Source: Microbacterium testaceum
GTDB taxonomy: Bacteria; Actinomycetota; Actinomycetes; Actinomycetales; Microbacteriaceae
Reading direction: 5' to 3'
DNA length: 64,000 nt
Assembly (NCBI RefSeq): GCF_003075375.1
Contig: NZ_QDFT01000009.1
Location: 31,788-95,787, forward strand
The translations under genes were made by a program, and so were the position numbers. This document shows positions 41,713 through 51,100 of this stretch, in pieces; position 1 is the first letter of the stretch; each line of letters begins with the position of its first letter. The notes beneath the pieces were generated by a model that saw only the letters and a program-made list of their open reading frames with translations, was not told the DNA's origin and made no database searches.

Positions 41713-41718
41713 AGCATA
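41713..41718 (-). promoter_or_regulatory. -10 box TATGCT of the hydrolase gene (leaderless)
   Basis: TATGCT on the minus strand ends 6 nt before the ATG at 41706. Confidence 0.5.
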
Positions 41719-41766
41719 AGCGGAGGCGGTCGGCCGCGGCCGTCGGGGGGCGACCGCACTATTCCG

Positions 41767-41790
41767 TTAGCAAGGCTAATGAGCTAGGCT
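41767..41790. promoter_or_regulatory. marR operator and -10 box
   Basis: The interrupted palindrome TTAGC-AAG-GCTAA (41767-41779) lies just before the -10 TAGGCT (41785-41790). It is a plausible autoregulatory MarR site for the marR-MFS operon. Confidence 0.6.
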
Positions 41791-41803
41791 CACGATCAGG
41801 AAC

Positions 41804-42265
41804 ATGAACGATCGCGTCGACGAATCCCCCCTTCCCGACCAGGGTCATGACCTCAGCGCCGCAGCTTCCGAGCTGCGCATGGCCACGTTCCGCCTGGCCC
41901 GCCGCCTTCGCGCGCAGCGGGCCGTCGACACCATGAGCGACGGGCAGTTCGCCGTCCTCGCGGCCCTCACGGTGCACGGCGCGCACACGCTCGGCCAGCT
42001 GGCCGACCGCGAACGCGTCACCGCCCCGTCGATGAACCGCACGGTGTCGCTCCTCGAGGATGCCGGGTACGTCACCCGCATCCCCGACGAGGTCGATCGT
42101 CGGCGCGTGACGATCGACCTCACCGACTTCGGGCGCACGATCGTGGACGAGACCGTCCGTCGCCGTGACGCCTTCGTGGAGGAGGCCCTCGCCGAGCTCA
42201 CCCCCGACGAGCGCGACACCCTGGCCCGTGCCGCCGTGATCATGAGGAAGGTGGCCGACAGATGA
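41804..42265 (+). CDS. MarR-family regulator
   Basis: A 153-residue MarR protein. The winged HTH spans about residues 45-115: MSDGQFAVLAALTVHGAHTLGQLADRERVTAPSMNRTVSLLEDAGYVTRIPDEVDRRRVTIDLTDFG, including the conserved DRR wing. N- and C-terminal helices form the dimer interface. AGGA lies 5-6 nt before the ATG. The next gene, an MFS exporter, starts inside its stop codon, so the regulator and pump are made together, as in many MarR-controlled efflux systems. It should autorepress at the palindrome upstream. Confidence 0.93.
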   Translation: MNDRVDESPLPDQGHDLSAAASELRMATFRLARRLRAQRAVDTMSDGQFAVLAALTVHGAHTLGQLADRERVTAPSMNRTVSLLEDAGYVTRIPDEVDRRRVTIDLTDFGRTIVDETVRRRDAFVEEALAELTPDERDTLARAAVIMRKVADR

Positions 42266-43635
42266 GCACCTCGATGTTCCGGTCGCTGTCGATCTTCAAC
42301 TACCGCGTCTGGTTCGTCGGAGCGCTCGTCTCGAACGTCGGCGCCTGGATGCAGGCCACCGCCCAGAACTGGGTGGTCCTGACGCAGCTCACCGACAACG
42401 ACGCCGCCGCCATGGGCGTGACCATGGCCCTGCAGTTCGCGCCCCCGCTGCTGCTCGTGGGCGTCACGGGCTGGGTCGCCGACCGCTTCGACCGGCGCCG
42501 GCTCATCATGTGCACCCAGTCGGCCCTGCTGCTGCTCGCGGTGACGCTCGGCATCCTGATCCTGACCGGCGCGATGACGTTGCCGTTGATGTTCGGCTTC
42601 GCGCTCGCGCTCGGCGTGGTCACCGCGTTCGACAACCCCGCGCGGCAGGCGTTCGTCTCCGACCTCGTCGCGCAGGAGAACGCCTCGAACGCCGTCGCTC
42701 TGAACGCCGCGTCCTTCAACACCGCCCGCCTGATCGGCCCCGCCGTCGCGGGGGTGATGATCGTGGCCGTCGGCACCGGGTGGGTGTTCCTCGTCAACGC
42801 CCTCACCTTCTCGGCGATGATCGGCGCCCTGCTGCTCATGCGCCCCCACGAGCTGGTCGTGCACCACAAGCGCGGCGGGCCCGCCCGCCTGGCCGACGGG
42901 TTCCGCTACGTCGCCCGGCGCCCCGACCTGGTCGTGATCTTCGCGATGGTGTTCCTGCTCGGCGCGTTCGGCATGAACTTCCCCATCTTCGCCTCGACGA
43001 TGGCCCTCGAGTTCGGGCGCGGCGCCGACGGCTTCGGCCTGCTGAGCTCGTTCGTCGCGATCGGTTCGCTCGCCGGTGCGCTGCTGGCCGCGCGGCGCGA
43101 GCGCGCCCGGATGCGCGTGGTCGTCCTGGGCGCGGGCGGTTTCGCCGTGGCATCCACCCTGTCGGTCTTCGCCCCCAGCTACGCCGCGTACGCCGCGACC
43201 CTCGTGCTGACCGGCTTCAGCGTCGTGACGACGCTCACCACGGCGAACGGGTACGTGCAGACCACGACCGACCCCGCGCTGCGCGGGCGCGTGCTGGCGC
43301 TGTACATGGCGATCCTGCTGGGCGGCACCCCGGTGGGCGCCCCCATCGTCGGCGCTGTCGCGGCCCAATTCGGCCCCCGTGTCGCAATCGCCCTCGCCGC
43401 CGTCGTGGCGCTGATCGCGTGCGGCATCGGCGTCGCGTGGACGCTGGCGTCGGGCCGGGTGCACCGTCACGAGACGAAGCGGTTCCGCCTGACCGTCGAC
43501 GAGACGCGCCCCATCATGACCATCGCGCCCGAACCCGAGGATTTCAGCGACGAGATCGCCGGGACCACCCCGATCCCCCTGCCGCCGGGCGAGCGTTCAC
43601 CGCGCGCCACCCCGCGCCCGCGGCACGGGGCCTGA
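42262..43635 (+). CDS. MFS exporter of the MarR operon (TMEM/EntS-like family)
   Basis: A 457-residue transporter. It begins FRSLSIFNYRVWFVGALVSNVGAWMQATAQNWVVLTQLTDNDAAAMG, the pattern of MFS_3/EntS-like exporters, with motif A GVTGWVADRFDRRRLIMCTQ and the DNPARQAFVSDLV block. Twelve helices are predicted, followed by a 60-residue hydrophilic tail (ETKRFRLTVDETRPIMTIAPEPEDF and a Pro/Arg-rich end) that is longer than usual. ATG 42262 overlaps the marR stop (ATGA). The substrate is unknown; a toxic compound sensed by the MarR protein is likely. Confidence 0.92.
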   Translation: MSTSMFRSLSIFNYRVWFVGALVSNVGAWMQATAQNWVVLTQLTDNDAAAMGVTMALQFAPPLLLVGVTGWVADRFDRRRLIMCTQSALLLLAVTLGILILTGAMTLPLMFGFALALGVVTAFDNPARQAFVSDLVAQENASNAVALNAASFNTARLIGPAVAGVMIVAVGTGWVFLVNALTFSAMIGALLLMRPHELVVHHKRGGPARLADGFRYVARRPDLVVIFAMVFLLGAFGMNFPIFASTMALEFGRGADGFGLLSSFVAIGSLAGALLAARRERARMRVVVLGAGGFAVASTLSVFAPSYAAYAATLVLTGFSVVTTLTTANGYVQTTTDPALRGRVLALYMAILLGGTPVGAPIVGAVAAQFGPRVAIALAAVVALIACGIGVAWTLASGRVHRHETKRFRLTVDETRPIMTIAPEPEDFSDEIAGTTPIPLPPGERSPRATPRPRHGA

Positions 43636-43652
43636 GCGGCCGCGACCGGGCC

Positions 43653-45098
43653 TCAGACGAAGAAGCCCTGCGATTCGAGGACGGCGACGGCATCCTCGCG
43701 GCCCGAGACCTCCAGCTTCGCGTAGATCGAGCGCAGCTGCGACTTGACGGTGTTCAGCGACACCTGGAGGTCGGCGGCGATCTGCGGCAGGCTCGACGAT
43801 CCGCGCAGCCGCAGGGCGAGGCGCTCCTCGCGCGGCGACAGGGCGGGCAGCGTCGCCGCGACGACACGGGTGGGAACGGCCGCCAGACCCGTGCGCACCG
43901 CCGCCACCGCATCGGCGACGTCGGGCCGGCGCTCCACGAGCATCGTGAGCAGCTGGTCGAGCGGCTCGCACGGCAGCGCGATGAACGGCGCCAAGGACTC
44001 CCCCAGCCCCACCCGCAGACCGAAGGCCTCTTCGAACGAGGCGAAGGCGGCGGCCGGGTTGCTCAGGCGCAGGAACGCGATCGACCGGCGCACCAGCACC
44101 GGCACGAGCGTCCGGACGCAGTGGTCCGCCCCCGTCGCGATGCACTCGTCCGTGGCGTTCAGGGCGGAGCGGTCGCGGCCGAGCGCCAGGTAGGCGGCCG
44201 CGCGCTGCATCCCGTAGCAGAGGGCGTGCTCCCGGGGTGTTTCCGCGCCCTCGATGACTGCGAGCGCGCGTCGCACCTCGCCGCGCGCCAGCAGGGTGTC
44301 GGCGAGGACCCCGAGGGTGAAGCCGCGCACCATCGTGTGGCTCTTGAGCGCGTCCGCGCCTCCCACCAGCGTGGTGAGCAGAGCCAGACCGCTCATGTAG
44401 TCGCGGGTGATGAGCGCGCGCATCGCGTCGGCGGCGCGGGCGGTGTACTGCCAGAACGGGTCGGCCGGGGCGGTCGCCTGCAGCTCCTCTGAGAGCCGGG
44501 CGAGGGCGGGGGCGTCCAGCACCGCCGACGCGTACAGGACCTCGGCGAGAATGAGCGCGTAGTCGCGGTACACGCGGGACCAGCCCGCTTCAATCATCAG
44601 CTCGTGACAGCGCTCGATCGCCCGTCCGGCGGCGTCGTACTCGCCGTTCAACGCGTAGGCCAGTGCCCTCACGGCGTGCGCGCGGTACCGGGTCGGCGCC
44701 GTCGCGGCGTGGGCGACCGCCGAGGCGGCGTAGAGTCCCGCGCGCCGCGGCTGGCCGGCGGCCGAGTACACCTCGGACGCCGCCGCGAGCAGGGTCGACC
44801 GCGTCGCCGGGTGCAGCGACCCGGGGACGCGCAGCCGCCCCTCGGCGAAGTGCGTGTCGACCAGCTGCAGCGCACTCTCGACGTCGTCCAGGTGGCACCG
44901 GGCGATGAGGATCGCCTCGAGGGTCCGCGCGCTCGCCTCGACCCACCGCCGCGGCGTGGGTCCCGTCTCGACCGAGAGCAGCAGCTCCAGGTCGAGCACC
45001 GACGGCGGGGGGTCGGTCGGCAGGACGCCGGTGACGACGCGCTCGGACAGGGAGCGCAGCCCCCGGTCCTGGCCCGGCCCCCTGGACGAATCACGCAT
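43653..45098 (-). CDS. LuxR-type HTH regulator with helical repeat domain
   Basis: A 481-residue protein. About residues 40-400 are all-helical with TPR-like repeats (EASARTLEAILIARCHLDDVESALQLVDTHFAEGRL; AAGQPRRAGLYAASAVAHAATAP; YGMQRAAAYLALGRDRSALNATDECIA). The C-terminal LuxR HTH is clear: ALSPREERLALRLRGSSSLPQIAADLQVSLNTVKSQLRSIYAKLEVSGREDAVAVL. No NTPase or response-regulator domain is seen. It resembles the C-terminal half of LAL/MalT regulators. It starts 5 nt after the giant surface-protein gene, but also has its own TATCTT box 7 nt before ATG 45098. It may regulate that surface protein. Confidence 0.85.
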   Translation of the reverse strand: MRDSSRGPGQDRGLRSLSERVVTGVLPTDPPPSVLDLELLLSVETGPTPRRWVEASARTLEAILIARCHLDDVESALQLVDTHFAEGRLRVPGSLHPATRSTLLAAASEVYSAAGQPRRAGLYAASAVAHAATAPTRYRAHAVRALAYALNGEYDAAGRAIERCHELMIEAGWSRVYRDYALILAEVLYASAVLDAPALARLSEELQATAPADPFWQYTARAADAMRALITRDYMSGLALLTTLVGGADALKSHTMVRGFTLGVLADTLLARGEVRRALAVIEGAETPREHALCYGMQRAAAYLALGRDRSALNATDECIATGADHCVRTLVPVLVRRSIAFLRLSNPAAAFASFEEAFGLRVGLGESLAPFIALPCEPLDQLLTMLVERRPDVADAVAAVRTGLAAVPTRVVAATLPALSPREERLALRLRGSSSLPQIAADLQVSLNTVKSQLRSIYAKLEVSGREDAVAVLESQGFFV

Positions 45099-45103
45099 CG
45101 CCG

Positions 45104-48100
45104 TCAAGATAGCGCAGTCGCCCATGAGCACCCGAGTCGGCGGCGGTGCCGTTCCGCGACGCGGAACGGCACCGCCTCTCGCTCAACGCGTCTCCGCCGG
45201 AGCACCATCCGCACGGCGATACCGACCAGCAGCGCCAGCAGGGCGCCCGCCCCCATGAGGACCAGCGGGGCGGTGACGCCCGTGACCGCCAGCGGCACCG
45301 GCACCAGCGCCCAGAACGGGTCGCTGTCGGACACGCGGACCACGGCTCCCGCCGCGTCGCGCACGGCCACCGGCGTCCCGCCGGCGTCAATCGCGGGGTC
45401 ACCGGTCGGCACACCGTCCGCGTCGACCGCGGGGACCACGGGGGTCGCCTCGACCGTGACGGTGTCCGCGTGCGTCTGGCCCGCGGCGAGGGTCAGGGTG
45501 CCCTGGGCGAAGAACGACGCTCCCGGCGGGATGAGCCCATGCCAGGTGCCCTGCGCGACGAAGTCGTACGACGCCGGGCCGCCGAAGGCGCTGAGGTCCG
45601 CCGTCCACGACGACACCGAGGGTCCCCGGTCGGTCAGATCGCGCAGGTCGACCGCGCTCAGCCACGTCGATCCCGTGTTCGTGACCACCCAGCGCACGAC
45701 GCCGGCCTTGTCGGCCGTGTACGTGACCGCGGAGTCGCGGGTGTCGGCATCCTGGACCGCGTCGACGAGCGGCTTGACGGGAGTGATCCACCGACCGGAC
45801 GCGTCCTTCACGGCCGGGTCCTTCTTGCCCCCGTCGTACTTGATGACCTGGATGCCCGAGGTGAAGGCGTTGTACTCGTCGTCGTCGCCGACCGGGATGC
45901 CGGAGGCTGCGCCGCGCGCATCGATCGACGCACGGTCGGTGTGCACGGCATCCGCGCCGACCGTCAGCGTGGCCGCGCCGGTGACGACCTGACCGGGCGC
46001 GAACACCGCGCCGCCCTCGAAGGTCGCGTCCCAGCGAGCGGTCCAGACTCCGTCGTGCTGCTGCGCGTCGACCGTGCTGCCGTCGGGCAGGGTCCAGACG
46101 AGCGCCTGCACCGAGGCTCCCGACAGGGTGGCATCGCGCAGCACGACGTCGACGAGGTCTTCGTCGCCGGTGTTCTCGATGCGGAAGACGATCGTGCGCG
46201 ACTCCCCCGCGGCGTACTGCGCGGCATCGCCCATCGTGTCGGCGTCGTGCGCGATGGTCGTGCCCGTGCCGTCGCCCTTCTCGATGTCGACGTAGGGGCC
46301 GACGCCGGTGCGGGCGGTGAACGGGTCGTCGTCGCCGACGGTGAACGGCACGCGCGCGGACGGGTCGGCGGGATCGGCCACGGTGGCCGTCACGAGGGAT
46401 CCTTGGTCGTCGCGCAGCGGCTGGCCGGTCGGCGTCACTCCGTCGGCGGCGACCGCGGGCACCACCACGGTGCCGACGAGGTCGACCCGATCGGTGTGGT
46501 GCTGCTCGGCGGGCAGGGTCAGCGTTCCCTCGGCGAAGAACGACGCGCCCGGGGGAAGGGCCCCGGTCCACGGTCCGCTCTTCACGAACGAGTACGCCCG
46601 GGGGCCGCCGAACGCCGACAGATCAGCCGTCCAGTCATCGCCGATCGCGGGCCCGGTCAGGGTCGTGTCCGTCAGCGTCAGGTTCGTGAGCCAGGTGGAG
46701 CCGGTGTTGGTGACCACCCAGCGCACCTTCTCGGCCGTCGACACGGGGTACTCGACCGCGTGATCGGCGTCGTTGGCATCCTGGGCCGCATCCGCCAGGG
46801 GCTTGGTGGGGGTGATCCACCCGCCCGCGGCGTCCTTCACGGCCGGGTCGGCCTTCTGACCGTCGTACTTGATGACCTGCGTCGAGCCGGTGAAGGCGTG
46901 GTAGTCGTTGCGCGCGGTGACGGGCTTGCCCGATGCCGCGCCGCGGGCATCGACCGTGGCGCGGTCGACGTGCGGAGCCGAGGACGCCCCGAGGGTGAGC
47001 TGCGCCGAGCCGGTGATGACCGCTCCCGGAGCCCACGGGCCCGCCCAGGTCGCCGACCAGGTCCGCGTGTCCGCGTTCCACGTGCCGGCGAGCGGCGTGC
47101 CGTCGGGCAGGGTCCAGACGAGGTTGCTCGCCTCGCCCCCCGAGACCGTCAGGTCGGTGAGCGTCACGTCGACGAGGGGCTCGTCTCCGGTGTTGGCGGC
47201 GCGGAACACGATCGTCCGCGTCTCGCCGCCCCGGTACGCCTCAGCCGACGCGGCGGTGTCGGCCTCGTGCGCGATCGTCGCGCCCGCGCCGTCGCCCTTG
47301 CGGATGTCGACGAGGGGTCCGACGCCGGTGACGGCGTTGAACGGATCGTCGTCGGCCACCGTGTAGGGCGATCCGTCCGCCTTCTTCGCGGCGACGGGCG
47401 CACCGTCGACGACCGAGGGCCGACCGGTGGGAACGCCGTCGTCGTCCGTCGCGGGCACCACGACGGTGCCGACGACGTCGACGCGGTCGGTGTGGCTGCT
47501 CTCAGCCGGCAGGGCGAGCGTTCCGGTGGCGAAGAACGAGGCGCCCGGGGCGAACGTGCCCGTCCACGGTCCGTTCTTCGCGAACGAGTAGTCCTTCGGT
47601 CCGCCCACTCCGGACAGGTCGGCGGTCCAGTCCGCGCCGATCGCGGGGCCGGCCAGCGTCGTGTCGGTCAGCGTGACGTCGGTCAGCCAGGTGTCGCCGG
47701 TGTTGGTGACGACCCAGCGCACGGGACGCGCGGAGTCGACCGGCAGCTTCACCGCGGTGGCGGTGGTGTTGGCATCCTGGGCCGGATCCAGCAGCGGCTT
47801 GGCCGGGGTCACCCACCCTCCCGCGGCGTCGACGATCGCCGGATCGGGCTTCTGCCCGTCGTACTTGATCACCTGGATGCCGCCGACGAAGGCGTTGTAG
47901 TCGTTCTCGGCCGTGACGGGGGTTCCCGACAGGGCGCCCGTGCCCGCGACCGTGGCGCGGTCCTGGTGGGCCGCGGCCCCCGCGGCGCCGACGGTGAGCG
48001 TGGCGCGGCCGACGATCACGGCTCCGGGCGCGAACGACGCGGTCCCGGACCCGAAGGTCTGCTCCCAGCGCGCCGAGGTGGTGGCGCCGTCGGCCACGGG

Positions 48101-51100
48101 CGTGAGCACCGTGCCGTCGGGCGCCGTCCACACCAGGCCGGTGACCGCGGCACCCGACAGGGTCTCGTCGGTCACGACGACGTCGCGCAGAGCCTCGGGG
48201 CCGGTGTTGGTGACGCGGATGACGACGTCCCGCGTCTCGCCGGGGCGGAAGGTCTGCCCCTCGGCGACGGTGTCCGCCTCATGGGCGATCGTCGCCGTGT
48301 CGGCCGCGCCGTCGCCCTTGCGGATGTCGACGCTCGGGGTCACGGTGGTCGGGTTCTCGACCGTGACGCCCACGACGGTCGCGTCGCCGATCGTGATGGT
48401 CGTCCCGTTGGCCTGCTCGGCACCGTTCACACGGAGCACCGGGGTGCCCCAGGTCGCGCCCGCCGGCAGACCGCCGGTCGGGGCGACCTCGGTCAGGGTG
48501 ACCACGGTCCCGGTGGGAAGCGCGGGCGACGAGGTCGTCTGGCCGTTCTTCACCGTCAGCGTGCCGGAGCCCTTCGCCGAGGAGTAGTTGACGCTGTAGT
48601 CGCGCCCGGTGTCGACGAGCGTCTCGCCCGGACCCGTGACGTCCTTCGTGATCGAGAACTGACCGTTCCGGGGTTCGGTCGGGTTCTGCAGCGCCACGGC
48701 GGCGGTGACGCCGTCGGCGACGACCAGCGCGGCCGTACCGTCGCCCTTCGCGGTCACGCCCGTGCCCGAGAAGACCGGGGTCTGCCAGGCGACGTCGGCC
48801 AGCGTCGGACGCGCGGCCTCGCGCAGGAGCACGGTCGTCCCCGCCGCGATGTCGGTCGGTCCGGTCGCCGTCTCGCCGTCGGCGATCGGGGTGAGAGCCG
48901 TCCAGGTGGAACCCCCGTCGAGCGAGTACTCGGCGGTGAAGGTGGTGCCACCGGGCACGCGGTCCGCGGCGGAGCCGGTGACGGCCTTCTTCACGGTGAA
49001 GCCGCCGACGAGCTTCGTCGTCGGGTTGGTCAGGGTCACACGGGTGGTGGTGCCGTCGCCGACGGTGACCTTCGCCGAGCCGTCGTTCTGGGCACCCGTG
49101 CTCCACGTCGGAGTGCCGAAGCCCACCGCTGCCGACTGACCCGTCTTCGCGGTCTCGGTCAGGGTGACCACGGCGCCGTACGGGAGCGGGCCCGCGGTGC
49201 TCTTCCAGCCGTTCGCCTTGTTCAGCGTCAGCGTGCCGGACCCGCCCGTGTAGGCGTAGGCCACGGTGAACTCCGCGTCCGCGAGCTCGGCGGACGACAG
49301 CGAGAACGCGCCCGTGACGGCCTTGGACACCTCGATCGAACCCGGCTTGTACAGCGTGTTCGACACGCGGAACGCCAGCGTCTTGCCGGTCCCCGTGACG
49401 GTGTACCAGTCGGTGTGCGCCGCTCCCGAGGGGTCGGTGATGGCCACCGACTTGGTCGACGGCTCGTTTTCGCTCACGCGTACCGCGGCCCCCACGGGCA
49501 CCGTGATCTCGGGCGAGCGCGCACCGTCCGCGAGCTCGAACGTGCTCTGCGCGAGGGTGATCGGGTCGCCGCGGAAGGTGCGCGCCGCGACGTCGATGGT
49601 GAAGGTCTGGCCCGCGGCGGCCGCACCGCCCGCGGCGTCGACCACCTTGCCCACGTCGATCGCTCGCTGCGCGACGAAGCCGGCATCCAGATCGTGCACG
49701 TTCATGCCGGGCCCGCGCAGGGCGACCGCCGCCGAACCGGTGCGGGGATCGGCCACCGAGCCGGTCGTGCTCGAGACGCCGGCCTTGGTGAACGCCGCCT
49801 GCGACCAGTCGATCGTGCCGAACGTCGAGGCGTTCGCCCCGCGCAGGGCGAGCGAGCCCTGCGTCGGCTGCACGAAGGTCACCGTGTACGAGCCGTTGGG
49901 GTCGAAGCCGTCACGGTCGGAGCGGAAGTAGTACAGGCCCCGGGCGTCGGTGGTCTGCGTCGCGAGGGGGGTGGTGCCGCCGGCGGCGTAGAGCTGAACC
50001 GTGACGCCCTGGATCGCGGGCTCGTCGGCATCCTGGATGCCGTTCTGATCGGCGTCGAACCACACGCGGTTGCCGATCTCGACGGGTGCGGCCTTGGCGA
50101 GCAGCGCGACGGCGCCAAGGCCGCCGCCCTTCTGGAACGTCCCGGCCGAGTCGGCGCCGAAGCCGCCGTCGGCGGTCAGCTCGTAGCCGCGCGCGGAGCG
50201 GCCGCTGTCGATCGAGAACCAGTTCAGACCGCTCAGGCGCACGCGGTCGAGGGGGTCGAAGGTGGTGTCGACGATCTCGCGCGTTCCGCGCTGACCGACC
50301 ACTGAGCCGAGGGAGTTCTCGTGGTGCCCGCCCGTGCCCAGGTTGTTGGAGTCCGCGTAGAACTCGCGGCCGCCGGGGCCCTCGGCGTTCGCGCCGAACT
50401 GGGTCTGCCGGGTGCCGACTCGACCGTCGTTCTCGAGCGCGTAGGTGCCGTCCTGGCGGGGTGCGGCCACCAGCAGGTCGCCGCCCGAGCCCGTCTCGTA
50501 CAGCTGCGAGCCCGTGTCCGACGAGAGGTTGCGGTTGCCGCCCTGGATCGCGGTGCGATCGGCGAACGACAGGTGCAGATAGCCGTCCTCGTCACGGAAG
50601 ATGCCGCTCAGGATCGCCTGGGGGTAGATCTGCCACGTGGACGCTGCGATGACGCTGCCGCCGGTCCAGCGCCAGGTGTCGGTCCAGGTGTTCCACCGGT
50701 TGCTGTTGGTCGAGGTCGCCCAGTCGGCCACCTGCCCCTTGGTGTAGCCCAGGGGCACGTCGAGCACGCGGGTCCACGCCGCCGAGCCGAGGCCGCTCAG
50801 CGGGACCGAGAGCACGCCCGCGTGCAGGCCGGCGCTCGCGGCGGAGGTGCCGGGCTGTGCGCCCTGCGCGGTCTCGCCCGTGTCGGCGTAGCCCACGAAG
50901 ACGGTGCCGTCGTCGATCGTGAGCGCCCAGGGGCGCTGGCCGACGCCGAGATCCAGCGACCACGAGCCCTTCAGGGTGGGCGACTTCGCGGGGTCGGCGA
51001 CGTCGAGGGCGTACAGGCGCTTGTCGTTGAGGTTGACGAAGTAGAGGGTCGAGCCGTCCGGGCTGATGGCCGCGCCGCCGAAGCCGACCTTGCCGGCCTT

